A stretch of 64,000 nt of DNA, taken from an uncultured Saprospiraceae bacterium. Its GTDB lineage: Bacteria > Bacteroidota > Bacteroidia > Chitinophagales > Saprospiraceae. The position numbers and the translations under genes were made by a program. The notes under the pieces were generated by a model. That model was given only the letters and a program-made list of their open reading frames with translations, had not been told where the DNA came from and did not search any database. Of this stretch, positions 21,290 to 30,942 are shown in pieces. The number at the start of each line of letters is the position of its first letter. Within the stretch, counting starts at the first letter, position 1. Location of the stretch: contig CALMSO010000045.1 of assembly GCA_937872385.1 (NCBI GenBank), forward strand, positions 1 through 64,000. Reading direction: 5' to 3'.

Positions 21290-23974
21290 ATGAAAAAGCA
21301 TTTTTACTGCCTTTTCCCTGCTTTGCTATTGATGACAAGCCAGGTAGCCCTGTATGCTACCACTCCTGAAGCAACTTATGCGGGCTGTTGCAAGCCGCCT
21401 TACGACAAAACCGTCACCTGCGATTTTCTGCCCGCGAATTTCAATCCGCACAACACGCAGCAATTGCAGCACCTGTTTGGCAAAGCCGAAAACAAGTGTT
21501 TTCCCGGCCTTTGGGTAGAATTGACCCCTATCGTCAGTCTGTCCAATTGCCAAAGCGGCACGATTATTCGGCGTTTTAAGGCCTCCAATCGCTACGGTGG
21601 GCACGATGAATGCACCCAAAAAGTGACCATCGTGGGTGTACACGACTACAAATTGCGCTTCCCAGAAGATGTAGAGCTTACCTGCGGGCAGGCCCCGGCG
21701 CAAGCGCAAGTCATCGTTGAGCAATCTTCCTGCGACTACCTTGTGGTGAGCGTGCAGGATATGAATTTTTTCGGCAACAACAGCCAATGCGGCAAGATTT
21801 TCAGAACCTACCGCGTGATTAACTGGTGCGAATACGATGGCTATTCGCAGCCACAGGTAATCGGCAGAGATGAAGATTGCGATGGCAAACCCGGCGACGA
21901 GGCCGTTTGGGTCATTCGGCGACCTTCGGGTCATGCTTTTATTGACCGCGACCATTCTGAAACGAATCAAAATCCGCGAGCAGGCGAACGATTCACCTGC
22001 AGCCCAACCAATCCTACGGGCTACTGGCGCAAGACCCATTCTACCGGCTATTGGCAATATACGCAGCATATCAAAATCAGCGATGACGTGCCGCCCCTTA
22101 TTCTGTTGAATGATCCGGAACCTTTTTGCAGCGTTAATAACAATTGCACCGCTACGGTGTCCATTCCGTTTTCTGTCAGTGACGTTTGCACACCCAATGA
22201 TATTAAAATCAAGGTATTCATCAACGGTATAAAAACCGCTGAGTACAGCAAAGGCGGCCCCTACACGGCCGGAGGCGTATATCCAATCGGAACGCATCAC
22301 TTAGAAATTCATGCAGTGGACGGCTGCGGCAATGCCACTTCCAGAAAAACAACCTTCCGCGTAGTGGATTGTAAAGCACCAGCGCCCATTTGCCTCAATG
22401 GACTCACGGTCACGCTCATGCCCACCGAGCCGGGGGCGGCTACGCCCGCAGCTATGAGTATTTGGGCCGAAGATTTAATCGCCAGCCCTTTGAGTGACTG
22501 TTCAGGCATCGCCGGTTTTTCTATCAATAGGGTAGGCGAAACGCCTGATTTTCAGCAAAAAGAACTAATTCTGACCTGCGATGATCTCGGCACACTCGAT
22601 ATTGAAGTATATGCCTGGGACAAAGCCAACAATCCTTACGCCGTGCAACCCGACGGCTCTGTTGGCGGCCCCAATTTTACGTTCTGCCGCACATATCTGT
22701 TGGTACAAATCAACAACAATCTTTGCGATGACCCCGACACCCTGACCGAGCCGGACACGGGCCTCATTGCTGGAAGGATTTATACCGAAGAAGATTTCAG
22801 CCTGTCTAATGTGCCCGTGATGCTAATCAGCGCAGATAGTACCATGCGATTGACCAGTGAAACCGGTGATTTCCGCTTCGAGGCCCTGATGGGGCAAGCA
22901 TACACCTTGCGACCTTTCCTTGATGACTATCACGGCGAAGGTATTTCCATTGCGGATTTGATTATACTACAAAAACACGTCTTAGGGATCGAAGCTATCA
23001 CTTCGCCTTATCGGCTAATTGCAGCGGATGTCAATCGGGATGGACAGGTTGATGCAACGGATGTTGATGAATTGCGCTCAGTCATGCTGGGATTACAAGC
23101 TGTTTTTTTACAAAATACCAGTTGGCGATTTGTAGATGCTGCTTATGTTTTCCCCAATCCACTGAACCCTTGGCAGGAGCCTTTCCCGGAGTCGGTGCGC
23201 ATCAGTGAGATGAGCAGCCCAGAAAATTATAGCGCTTTTATTGCCATTAAAATTGGCGATCTGAATGGCAGCCTCCTGCCCGATCGTGTAGGCGCTGCGG
23301 CTCGCCACAATGCTACGCGTAGCTTGAGTTTGCCCAACCTTACCCTGTCAGCACAGCAGACTTGGTCCATACCGATTTATGGCGATTTCCGCGATTTGGC
23401 GGCAGCACAGTTTGCCTTGCAATACAATGCTAATGCACTCGAATTACTCAGCATCGAACCAGGACTAATCACTGCCGAGCATTATTTCATACAAGCCGAG
23501 GCGGGCATTGTCAGCATCGTTTGGGATGGAATCGGTCAGCCACCATTACCTGACGCCGACCAACCCCTGCTCACGCTGCGCGTGCGGGCCAGCACAACTA
23601 CCAGCACGGCGGAGTCGCTCCAATTGAACGAACGCTACCTCCGGCCGCAGGCTTATGGGCAAAATGCTGCTCTGTATCGCTTGGCGTTGACATTTGAAGC
23701 AGTGCCAATGACGGATTTGCAATTAGCGCAAAACTATCCGAATCCTTTCCGGGAGGAAACCACTATCGGTTTTTACCTGCCGGAGCCTGCCCTCATATCG
23801 CTGAATGTTTATAGTATGCAAGGGCAACTGCTCAAAACTATCAGCGGCCAATACGCCGCCGGGGCACATCAGGTGCAATTACAAAGCGCGGAATTGCCAG
23901 CTACTGGCCTGCTGCTTTACACATTAGATACGCCCACTCAGCGCCTCAGCCGCAAGATGCTGCTGATGCGATAA
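21290..23974 (+). CDS. Secreted protein with dockerin-like repeats and T9SS type A sorting domain
   Basis: An 894-residue secreted protein. A signal peptide (MKKHFYCLFPALLLMTSQVA) leads a Cys-rich N-terminal half with repeated Ig/HYR-like segments. At about residues 490-610 a carboxypeptidase-regulatory-like segment (NVPVMLISADSTMRLTSETG) is followed by a dockerin type I-like calcium-binding pair (ISIADLIILQKHVLG and DVNRDGQVDATDVDELR). A cohesin-like domain comes before the C-terminal sorting domain (LAQNYPNPFREETTIGFYL...LYTLDTPTQRLSRKMLL). Such proteins are exported by T9SS and anchored on the surface or released. ATG 21290 fits both the promoter and the signal peptide. Confidence 0.85.
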   Translation: MKKHFYCLFPALLLMTSQVALYATTPEATYAGCCKPPYDKTVTCDFLPANFNPHNTQQLQHLFGKAENKCFPGLWVELTPIVSLSNCQSGTIIRRFKASNRYGGHDECTQKVTIVGVHDYKLRFPEDVELTCGQAPAQAQVIVEQSSCDYLVVSVQDMNFFGNNSQCGKIFRTYRVINWCEYDGYSQPQVIGRDEDCDGKPGDEAVWVIRRPSGHAFIDRDHSETNQNPRAGERFTCSPTNPTGYWRKTHSTGYWQYTQHIKISDDVPPLILLNDPEPFCSVNNNCTATVSIPFSVSDVCTPNDIKIKVFINGIKTAEYSKGGPYTAGGVYPIGTHHLEIHAVDGCGNATSRKTTFRVVDCKAPAPICLNGLTVTLMPTEPGAATPAAMSIWAEDLIASPLSDCSGIAGFSINRVGETPDFQQKELILTCDDLGTLDIEVYAWDKANNPYAVQPDGSVGGPNFTFCRTYLLVQINNNLCDDPDTLTEPDTGLIAGRIYTEEDFSLSNVPVMLISADSTMRLTSETGDFRFEALMGQAYTLRPFLDDYHGEGISIADLIILQKHVLGIEAITSPYRLIAADVNRDGQVDATDVDELRSVMLGLQAVFLQNTSWRFVDAAYVFPNPLNPWQEPFPESVRISEMSSPENYSAFIAIKIGDLNGSLLPDRVGAAARHNATRSLSLPNLTLSAQQTWSIPIYGDFRDLAAAQFALQYNANALELLSIEPGLITAEHYFIQAEAGIVSIVWDGIGQPPLPDADQPLLTLRVRASTTTSTAESLQLNERYLRPQAYGQNAALYRLALTFEAVPMTDLQLAQNYPNPFREETTIGFYLPEPALISLNVYSMQGQLLKTISGQYAAGAHQVQLQSAELPATGLLLYTLDTPTQRLSRKMLLMR

Positions 23975-23981
23975 ATACTCA

Positions 23982-24040
23982 CAAGACGCGGCAATAGGAT
24001 TAAAATTTTGCCGCGTCTTGCCTGTTTTCGTCGGTTTTTT
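23982..24040 (+). terminator. Intrinsic terminator after the T9SS-cargo gene
   Basis: A 13-bp stem CAAGACGCGGCAA / TTGCCGCGTCTTG (arms 23982-23994 and 24008-24020) is followed by T-rich sequence. Confidence 0.7.
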
Positions 24041-24118
24041 GCCGTTTTTGGTCAGAATAAAGCAACCCGAAGCGGTTTTTCGTGTCTTTTTGTAATAAAA
24101 ATTACAAATTGTTAAAAC

Positions 24119-24859
24119 ATGATAATCATGACAAAACGACATTTAGTAGCTACCGCAGTATTTATTATTACATTATTATTTACCGGCGGCTTGCAGGCAC
24201 AAAAATGGAAAACCGTAACTGGTTCGGGTTCGGTAGTAAAAAAAGATTTCAATCTGGCGGACTTTGATGGCTTTACCTTAGCGATCAGTGCGAAAGTATA
24301 TTTGCGCCAAGGCAACACGCAAAGTGTCCGCATTGAAGCACAACAAAATATTATGGATTTGTTATTAACGGAAGTAAATGACAAACACTGGAAAATTCGC
24401 TTTGAAAGCGGAGTAAATGTGCGCCAGTACCAGCCAGTTCGTATTTATATCACTATTCCTACGCTTACCAAAGCCCACATCACCGGCTCGGGCGATGTCA
24501 TCGGGGAAGGCACCTTTACCAATCTCGGCAATTTGAGTATCAATATCACTGGCTCCGGTGATTTGAAATTGGCGGTAGAAGCCAAAGACATTGAAGGCAA
24601 AATAGCTGGCTCCGGCGATGTAAAATTAGACGGCTCTGCAAATGCGCTGAGCGTGTCTATCGCGGGCTCTGGAGATTTTGTAGCGGCTGGGCTGAGCGTC
24701 AAAAACAGCACAGTGCGTATTTCTGGGTCGGGTGATTGCACGGCGGATGTAAGCGACACGCTTGATATACAAGTTTCTGGCTCCGGGAGCGTGCGCTATA
24801 AAGGACAACCCAAAGTGAATGCCAAAGTATCTGGCTCGGGTAGCGTACGCGCAATTTGA
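24119..24859 (+). CDS. Head GIN domain (DUF2807) protein, secreted
   Basis: 246 residues: a signal peptide (ATAVFIITLLFTGGLQAQ) followed by a right-handed beta-solenoid-like domain with the short repeat G-S-G-D/S (ITGSGDVIGEG, ITGSGDLKLAV, IAGSGDVKLDG, VSGSGSVRYKG). This is the putative auto-transporter adhesin 'head GIN' domain common in Bacteroidota. Function is unknown; a cell-envelope or adhesive role is usually assumed. A second ATG (24128) is also possible as start. Confidence 0.88.
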   Translation: MIIMTKRHLVATAVFIITLLFTGGLQAQKWKTVTGSGSVVKKDFNLADFDGFTLAISAKVYLRQGNTQSVRIEAQQNIMDLLLTEVNDKHWKIRFESGVNVRQYQPVRIYITIPTLTKAHITGSGDVIGEGTFTNLGNLSINITGSGDLKLAVEAKDIEGKIAGSGDVKLDGSANALSVSIAGSGDFVAAGLSVKNSTVRISGSGDCTADVSDTLDIQVSGSGSVRYKGQPKVNAKVSGSGSVRAI

Positions 24860-24884
24860 ATGCAGTTGATTTTTTATAAAAATT

Positions 24885-24922
24885 ATAACCACTGTTGGCA
24901 AAGTCGGCAGTGGTTATTTTTA
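24885..24922 (+). terminator. Intrinsic terminator after the head GIN gene
   Basis: ATAACCACTG (24885-24894) pairs with CAGTGGTTAT (24908-24917), extended by A/T pairs and followed by TTTTTATAAAA. The A-rich left flank could let it work in both directions. Confidence 0.75.
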
Positions 24923-24999
24923 TAAAAATAGGGCAAGCGGCTTTTTTCATAAATTTTCCGGAATCGGCTTACTTTTGCTATGCAAAAATCGGCTAAAAT

Positions 25000-25473
25000 A
25001 TGAAATACTGGTTGTATGGCGCGCTGCTCTGTCTTGGAGCTTGCCAAACACGCTCTGCCACCGAGCAGGAAACTCCGACGCTACAAGAAGCCCTGCCTGG
25101 AGTATGGGCAACGATTGCCTTCCGGGTAACACTCAACGCGACCGATAGCAGCGCTGTGCCCGAGGTATTTGAAGTGCCCGAAAATGAATGGGAAGTCCGA
25201 TTGGGTATGCGCCCCATTATGACTTATTACGATTTGGACCATCGCTACCGGATGGAGTATCGCAATAGCGCCGACAGCCTCACGCGCCTGACGCGCGGGC
25301 TGTGGAATGTTTTTGGCGATACGCTGATGCTCATCGCACCCGACGCCACTTATCAATACGAAGTGAAAGTAGCAGGCAAACGAGCCACTTTTCGCTGCCT
25401 GCTCGACTGGGATGGCGACGGCAAAGAGAATGACGAATATATTGGCATTCAAGAATTTATCAGAGAAAACTGA
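25000..25473 (+). CDS. Hypothetical lipoprotein
   Basis: A 157-residue protein with a lipoprotein signal (LYGALLCLGACQ, lipobox LGAC). The mature part contains V-W-A-T-I-A-F-R-V-T-L-N and alternating beta-strand pattern as in small lipocalin-like lipoproteins, but no diagnostic motif. I do not recognise a defined family. It stands alone between the head GIN gene and a tRNA pair. Confidence 0.75.
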   Translation: MKYWLYGALLCLGACQTRSATEQETPTLQEALPGVWATIAFRVTLNATDSSAVPEVFEVPENEWEVRLGMRPIMTYYDLDHRYRMEYRNSADSLTRLTRGLWNVFGDTLMLIAPDATYQYEVKVAGKRATFRCLLDWDGDGKENDEYIGIQEFIREN

Positions 25474-25500
25474 TTTTTTCCGGCAAGGATGGCACAAAAG

Positions 25501-25532
25501 ATTGACAATTATAAAAAGAACCCCTATATTTG
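25501..25532 (+). promoter_or_regulatory. Promoter of the tRNA-Pro/tRNA-Thr pair
   Basis: ATTG (25501-25504), a 20-nt spacer and TATATTTG (25525-25532) fit the Bacteroidota consensus with one mismatch, about 50 nt before tRNA-Pro. Confidence 0.6.
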
Positions 25533-25582
25533 CCCTGCTTTTGCAAAAAGCAAACCAACATTACACACACACGCATTGGCTA

Positions 25583-25656
25583 CGGGATGTAGCGCAGCTT
25601 GGTAGCGCGCGTCGTTCGGGACGACGAGGTCGCTGGTTCGAATCCAGTCATCCCGA
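25583..25656 (+). tRNA. tRNA-Pro (CGG)
   Basis: Acceptor CGGGATG/CATCCCG, D arm GCGC/GCGC, anticodon arm CGTCG-TTCGGGA-CGACG with anticodon CGG, T arm GCTGG-TTCGAAT-CCAGT, discriminator A. CCA is not encoded. Confidence 0.97.
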
Positions 25657-25684
25657 CTTGTAACCAACATTTACAGTAGTTTCT

Positions 25685-25757
<73 letters not shown>

Positions 25758-25834
25758 CACTTCAAAAACACGGAGCCCCAGCGAATATGGATTTCGCCGG
25801 GGCTATATCATTTTCGCCCTGTCGCCAGCAGCTA

Positions 25835-26920
25835 TCACTGATTGCGACCAATGCAATTCAAATCTTCAAAAGCTTGCTTCAGGCGAGCCACAAAAGTCTC
25901 TTCGCCTTTGCGGAGCCAAGTGCGCGGGTCGTAGTATTTTTTATTGGGTTTGTCGGCACCTTCGGGGTTGCCAAGTTGCGCCTGAAGGTAGTCTCGATTT
26001 TTCTCGTAGTAGCCGCGCACGCCGTCCCAGAAAGCCCATTGCATATCGGTGTCAATGTTCATTTTAATAGCGCCGTACTCAATCGCTTCGCGGATTTCTG
26101 CGCGCGAGGAGCCAGAGCCGCCATGAAAGACAAAATTAACGGGCGTATCTCCTGTCAGCTTGAATTTATTGCGAATATAATCCTGCGAATTTTTCAGAAT
26201 AACCGGTTCTAATTTTACATTACCGGGTTTATAAACGCCATGCACATTGCCAAAAGCCGCTGCAATAGTGAAGCGATGGCTCACCTGGCTCAAGTGCTCA
26301 TAGGCATAGGCGACCTCTTCGGGTTGGGTATAGAGCAGCGCATTATCAATGCCAGTGTTGTCCACGCCGTCTTCCTCGCCGCCGGTCACACCGAGTTCGA
26401 TTTCTAAGGTCATGCCCATTTTATCCATGCGTTCCAGAAAGCGCACACAGGTTTCGATATTTTCCTCAAGCGGCTCCTCCGACAAGTCGAGCATGTGCGA
26501 ACTGTATAAAGGATAGCCATTTTGCTTGTAAAAATCTTCGCTAAACGCCAGCAATCCTTCCACCCAGGGCAGGATGTTTTTGGCGCAATGGTCGGTATGC
26601 AAAATAACGGGCACGCCATAGGCCTCCGCTACGTGATGTACGTGCATGGCACCAGAAATGCCGCCGAGAATAGAGGCGCGTTGGTCTTTATTGGGCAAGC
26701 TTTTGCCTGCAAAAAACGCTGAGCCGCCATTAGAAAACTGAATAATAACGGGCGAATTGACCTCGCGTGCTGTTTCTAATACAGCATTGACCGAGTTCGT
26801 GCCAATTACATTGACTGCTGGCAGCGCAAAGTTGTGCGCATTGGCATAATTTAATAATGCTGTGACTTCTTCGCCGTGTAAAACGCCCGGACGAAAGCGT
26901 GTAGCGGTGGCTGTTGACAT
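25835..26920 (-). CDS. fbaA: Class II fructose-1,6-bisphosphate aldolase
   Basis: A 361-residue zinc-dependent aldolase, full length for the FbaA subgroup. It interconverts fructose-1,6-bisphosphate with dihydroxyacetone phosphate and glyceraldehyde-3-phosphate in glycolysis. Zinc ligands sit in VILHTDHCAKN and LEIELGVTGGEEDGVDN; GNVHGVYKPGNV and VFHGGSGSSRAEI bind the substrate phosphate and the monovalent ion. The gene stands alone, with ATG 26920. It faces the tRNA pair tail to tail. Confidence 0.95.
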   Translation of the reverse strand: MSTATATRFRPGVLHGEEVTALLNYANAHNFALPAVNVIGTNSVNAVLETAREVNSPVIIQFSNGGSAFFAGKSLPNKDQRASILGGISGAMHVHHVAEAYGVPVILHTDHCAKNILPWVEGLLAFSEDFYKQNGYPLYSSHMLDLSEEPLEENIETCVRFLERMDKMGMTLEIELGVTGGEEDGVDNTGIDNALLYTQPEEVAYAYEHLSQVSHRFTIAAAFGNVHGVYKPGNVKLEPVILKNSQDYIRNKFKLTGDTPVNFVFHGGSGSSRAEIREAIEYGAIKMNIDTDMQWAFWDGVRGYYEKNRDYLQAQLGNPEGADKPNKKYYDPRTWLRKGEETFVARLKQAFEDLNCIGRNQ

Positions 26921-27206
26921 GGATTGGATGCTGTTTGATGTTTTTGTTCGCTATTAGCGCTTCATTTTTTGCAATATAGCAAAAGTAGCAAAATTCGGCT
27001 AATGCCGCAATGAAAAAGTGATTTAATGCAGCTTGGCAAACGGCATATTTTTAGTAAAACATACGTCTCAAGTTGTTTTTTATAGAAAAATGAACCTTCT
27101 TTTTGGCAAATTTGTAGTGTGAAGGACAAAGAGGAAATGCAAAGAAGAAAATGGGTTTTGTATCATACAACACCGGGCTTTGAACCCGGTTTAAAATGTT
27201 GTAATT
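26921..27206. other. Intergenic region with GC-rich hairpin before mnmA
   Basis: No gene. ACCGGG (27172-27177), loop CTTTGAA, CCCGGT (27185-27190) forms a compact hairpin 16 nt upstream of the mnmA start, in an otherwise AT-rich leader. Confidence 0.4.
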
Positions 27207-28322
27207 ATGAGTAAAAAAGGACGGGTGCTGGTGGCCATGAGTGGCGGTATTGACAGTACCGTAACGGCTATGATGCTGCACGAGCAAGGCTACGAAGTCA
27301 TCGGCATCACTATGAAAACTTGGGATTATGCGACTTCCGGCGGCTCGAAGAAAGAAACCGGCTGCTGTAGCCTCGATTCCATTAACGATGCGCGGCAGGT
27401 AGCCGTGGATATGGGCTTTCACCATTTCATTGTGGACATCCGGGATGAATTTGGCGACTATGTAATTGATAATTTTGTGGACGAATACCTCGCCGGCCGC
27501 ACGCCCAATCCCTGCGTGCTCTGCAATACCCACATCAAGTGGAGTGCCTTGCTCAAACGTGCCGACGCGCTGGATTGCGAATTTATTGCCACTGGGCATT
27601 ACGCGCAAATCAACGAGCACGCGGGCCGCAAGTATATCACTCGCAGCGTGGACTACCACAAAGACCAGTCCTATGTGCTTTGGGGGCTGAGCCAAGAATG
27701 CCTGAGCCGCAGCCGCTTCCCGCTGGGTGCCTACACCAAGCCCGAAGTACGCCAGATGGCTTTTGACTGGGGCTACACCGATCTTTCTAAAAAAGCCGAA
27801 AGCTACGAAATTTGCTTCGTACCCGACAACGACTATCGGGGTTTCCTCAAGCGCCGCGTGGACGGACTGGAAGAGCAGGTAGCTGGTGGCACGTTCGTCA
27901 ATACCAAAGGCGAGGTGCTGGGCACGCATCAGGGGTATCCGTTTTATACCATTGGGCAGCGTAAAGGCTTGGGCATTGCCTTCGGCGAGCCGATGTACGT
28001 CACCGAAATCCAGCCGGAGACCAACACCGTTGTACTGGGCTTCGTGGACGAATTAGTGCGCAACGGCATGAGCGTCGGGCAGGTCAATTTGATGAAATAC
28101 GCGACCATTCCGGAGGCAGGTTTAGAGGCTGTGACCAAAATTCGCTATAAAGACGGCGGTACGCTGAGCAGTTTGCGACAAGTTGGGCCCGACCGGGTGG
28201 AGGTAGAATTTCACGCCAATGTAAAAGGAGTGGCGCCTGGGCAGTCGGCTGTATTTTATGAAGGCGACGACGTCATTGGCGGGGGCATTATTTATGGCAG
28301 CTCGTTGGCAAACCGAAATTGA
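27207..28322 (+). CDS. mnmA: tRNA-specific 2-thiouridylase MnmA
   Basis: A 371-residue enzyme that thiolates U34 of tRNA-Lys, -Glu and -Gln using ATP and a relayed persulfide. The PP-loop SGGIDST is at residues 12-18. A catalytic Cys is in RTPNPCVLCN (near residue 102) and the second in SYEICFVPDNDY (near residue 200). YTIGQRKGLG and the C-terminal beta-barrel are present, so it appears intact. A small lipoprotein gene follows 42 nt downstream. Confidence 0.96.
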   Translation: MSKKGRVLVAMSGGIDSTVTAMMLHEQGYEVIGITMKTWDYATSGGSKKETGCCSLDSINDARQVAVDMGFHHFIVDIRDEFGDYVIDNFVDEYLAGRTPNPCVLCNTHIKWSALLKRADALDCEFIATGHYAQINEHAGRKYITRSVDYHKDQSYVLWGLSQECLSRSRFPLGAYTKPEVRQMAFDWGYTDLSKKAESYEICFVPDNDYRGFLKRRVDGLEEQVAGGTFVNTKGEVLGTHQGYPFYTIGQRKGLGIAFGEPMYVTEIQPETNTVVLGFVDELVRNGMSVGQVNLMKYATIPEAGLEAVTKIRYKDGGTLSSLRQVGPDRVEVEFHANVKGVAPGQSAVFYEGDDVIGGGIIYGSSLANRN

Positions 28323-28364
28323 AAGCGGAAACTGTTTTCCTGACATTGTTCAACAAAACACGAC

Positions 28365-29087
28365 ATGAAGCACATCGTCTTGGCAATGCTCGTCCTTTTG
28401 GTGCTGTTTTCGGCTTGCGAAGAACCGGCCACCGAGCGTATTCAGCTTGATTTTGGTTATGATTTCCAGCCCTTGCAGGTCGGGCAATACCGCGAGTACG
28501 AGGTGGATTCGATTGTGTATGTGAGCGACGGACTGCGCGCGGATACGGCGCGATTGTTTTTCCGCGAAGAAATTGTAGAACAACGCCTGAGCCAGGCTGG
28601 CGATACCATCTATGTGGCCGAGCGCTACGAGCGCTACCAGCGCGGCGATGCTTGGCAAATCCGGGAGGTTTTTTCTATGCGGCGCACGCCTGGGCAGTTC
28701 ATTCGCACCGAGGGCAATCGCAGTTTCATTAAGTTGGTTTTTCCGGTACGTGCCGGCAAGCGTTGGGATGGGCATTTGTTTTTCGACGCCAATCTACCGA
28801 TTACGGTGGCGAGTAATACGATTGCTGTTTTTCAAAACTGGGACTACCGCTACAGGGAGGTAAATGACGAAACACTTGAAGTCCAATTGGCTGATTATGA
28901 GGATAATCTGAATATTCGACAAGCCACAGAACTGTATCAGCGGGGCATTGGGCTGACCGAGCGCACCTGGACGGTTCTTTCTACCCAATGCGGCGGCAGC
29001 GCTACCCTCGACTGTGCCGACGACCCTTGGCCCGTAAAAGCCGAGCGGGGTTTTGTACTGCGGCAAAAATTAATAGCACATAATTAA
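28365..29087 (+). CDS. Hypothetical lipoprotein
   Basis: 240 residues with lipoprotein signal (LAMLVLLVLFSACEE, lipobox FSAC). The mature part starts with F-Q-P-L-Q-V-G-Q-Y-R-E-Y-E-V-D-S-I and is mostly beta; similar proteins are frequent in Bacteroidota as uncharacterised envelope lipoproteins. It lies 42 nt after mnmA and may share its transcript, which says little about function. No enzymatic motif is recognisable. Confidence 0.8.
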   Translation: MKHIVLAMLVLLVLFSACEEPATERIQLDFGYDFQPLQVGQYREYEVDSIVYVSDGLRADTARLFFREEIVEQRLSQAGDTIYVAERYERYQRGDAWQIREVFSMRRTPGQFIRTEGNRSFIKLVFPVRAGKRWDGHLFFDANLPITVASNTIAVFQNWDYRYREVNDETLEVQLADYEDNLNIRQATELYQRGIGLTERTWTVLSTQCGGSATLDCADDPWPVKAERGFVLRQKLIAHN

Positions 29088-29137
29088 AATTGTAATAACA
29101 GCCTCGTCATTATGTGATTTGTATCATAAAACATCCT

Positions 29138-29554
29138 TTATGATGCCTCGCCATAATATTCGACATAAATATTTTCTGTTTCGCAAAGCTTGATGCAATG
29201 CAAACGGCAGCCCTCAAGCTGTGGTTCGAGTTGCTGCCAAAACTGAATCGCCAGATTTTCGGTGGTCGGCTGCATCCCTTTGGGTATAAAATCTACATCC
29301 AAATTCAGATTGCTGTGATCCACCTTTTCCGTAATGAGCAGCTTAATAAGCTGGCTTAGTTTTTTTACATCCATTACAAAGCCCGTCACCGGATCGGGGG
29401 TGCCTTTCACAGTGACGAACAACTCGTAGTTGTGTCCATGCCAGTTTTTATTGGCACACTTGCCAAAAGCCGCCATGTTTTCCGCCTCGCTCCAACTGTC
29501 CACCCACAGCTTGTGCGCTGCATTGAACGTTTCCCTTCTTGTCAGATAAACCAT
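29138..29554 (-). CDS. queD: 6-carboxytetrahydropterin synthase / 6-pyruvoyl-tetrahydropterin synthase family
   Basis: A 138-residue tunnelling-fold enzyme. Zinc-binding histidines are visible at His14 (FNAAHKL), His39 and His41 (NWHGHNY), and the catalytic Cys at 33 (FGKCANKNWHGH). The C-terminal CETENIYVEY contains the conserved pterin-anchoring Glu. The family converts 7,8-dihydroneopterin triphosphate either to 6-carboxytetrahydropterin (queuosine path, QueD) or to 6-pyruvoyltetrahydropterin. No queuosine neighbours are present, so the precise activity is open and the symbol is provisional. Confidence 0.8.
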   Translation of the reverse strand: MVYLTRRETFNAAHKLWVDSWSEAENMAAFGKCANKNWHGHNYELFVTVKGTPDPVTGFVMDVKKLSQLIKLLITEKVDHSNLNLDVDFIPKGMQPTTENLAIQFWQQLEPQLEGCRLHCIKLCETENIYVEYYGEAS

Positions 29555-29816
29555 TTGTGATACTCAATTTGCTGTTTTTAAAAAAAGCACTACAAAAGTA
29601 CGTAAAATCAGTTTCTCCTACTCCATTCTTACGAAAAAGTAAGGCTAAGTCATTGCTAACTACGCTTCGGCGAAAAAAGTTCCGGGTATCTGGCACACAC
29701 TGGTCGGTATTTTGGCGTATTTTTTCCAAAAATAATGCCTCGGCAAATGATTTCTTGTTATTTTGACGCACTTTTTCAAGCAAACTTTTAGGCTTATCGA
29801 ACGCGTACAATACAAT

Positions 29817-30878
29817 ATGGATGCAGTTGCCAACAAAGACTGGCTGAGCAAGCTGATTCGTTTTTTTACCAAACGAGCAGTCTATCATTCTTTGTTCTGG
29901 CTATTACTATTGGTATCGCTCATGCTAATAGAAGATACCGGCGGAGGTTTTTTATTTACCTTGAGCAATGAAATAGTAAATGTTTGCTTTTATGCTACCA
30001 TTGTTTATTTCAATCTTTTATACCTTATTCCTAACTATCTGACGCGCAACCGCTTACTTACTTACGCAGGGCTGCTCATATTGGCTACTATTATTATTAC
30101 ACCGCTAAAAATTATTGTATTTTATTTCAAATTTTCTGGCTACCCAGAGCTGCAAGCTCAGTTGGTGCGCAACCAAACCATTTACTTTGTTGCTACTTTT
30201 GTTATTGCTTCTGCTTCTACCATCGGGCGCATTATTACAGACTGGGTGCGTACTACGCAGGAAAAACAAGAGTTGGAGACCCGCACCATGCAAACCGAAC
30301 TGCGCTTTCTCAAGTCGCAAATTAATCCGCATTTTTTGTTTAATACGCTCAATAGCCTTTATGCACTCACTTTGAAAAAATCAGACAAAGCACCCGAAAT
30401 TGTGATTAAACTTTCGGAAATGATGCGCTACATGCTGTATGAATGTAATGAAAAACGCGTATTATTAAGTAATGAAGTGCATTATATTCAAAATTATTTA
30501 GACTTAGAACGCCTGCGGCACGGCAGCAAGGTGGACATCAGTTTTGAAGCTACGGGCCACATTAGCGACCAGCAAATAGCCCCCTTGATGTTTATACCAT
30601 TTATTGAAAATAGTTTTAAACATGGCTTGACCAATCAACTTGAACGCGGTTTTGTCAATATCCGCTTGCATGTTGAAAAACAAGATATTGACTTTTTTAT
30701 CGAAAACAACAAGCCCAACGCCTTGCCGCACCAAGACCACCACCGGCGCAGTGGCGGCATTGGGCTGGTGAATGTGCGCCGCCGCCTTGATATACTCTAT
30801 CCGAGGCAGTACAGTCTCGAAATTTATGACAATCCGAAAACCTATGCCGTACAATTAAAGATGCATCTGAATGATTAA
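29817..30878 (+). CDS. LytS-type sensor histidine kinase
   Basis: A 353-residue membrane kinase. About four hydrophobic helices (residues ~22-150) are followed by the His_kinase domain with LKSQINPHFLFNTLNSLYAL, in which the His of NPHFLFN is the expected phosphoacceptor, and an ATPase part ending with the G-box GGIGLVNVRRRLDILY. No periplasmic sensor domain is evident, so the signal is probably sensed within the membrane. ATG 29817 is preferred over in-frame TTG 29763. It is paired with the LytTR regulator 64 nt downstream, the usual arrangement in Bacteroidota. Confidence 0.92.
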   Translation: MDAVANKDWLSKLIRFFTKRAVYHSLFWLLLLVSLMLIEDTGGGFLFTLSNEIVNVCFYATIVYFNLLYLIPNYLTRNRLLTYAGLLILATIIITPLKIIVFYFKFSGYPELQAQLVRNQTIYFVATFVIASASTIGRIITDWVRTTQEKQELETRTMQTELRFLKSQINPHFLFNTLNSLYALTLKKSDKAPEIVIKLSEMMRYMLYECNEKRVLLSNEVHYIQNYLDLERLRHGSKVDISFEATGHISDQQIAPLMFIPFIENSFKHGLTNQLERGFVNIRLHVEKQDIDFFIENNKPNALPHQDHHRRSGGIGLVNVRRRLDILYPRQYSLEIYDNPKTYAVQLKMHLND

Positions 30879-30942
30879 TTTTGTAAAAATGCGCACAATT
30901 TTTTAATATCTTCGTTGTAGAATCGCTTAAAACCCACATAAT

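Noticed and set aside
21326..22300. 324-codon ORF antisense to the T9SS-cargo gene
   Set aside because: Same reason: shadow of a well-supported secreted protein.
27051..27929. Long ORF antisense to mnmA
   Set aside because: It mirrors a clearly conserved gene, has no recognisable domain and follows from codon bias on the opposite strand.
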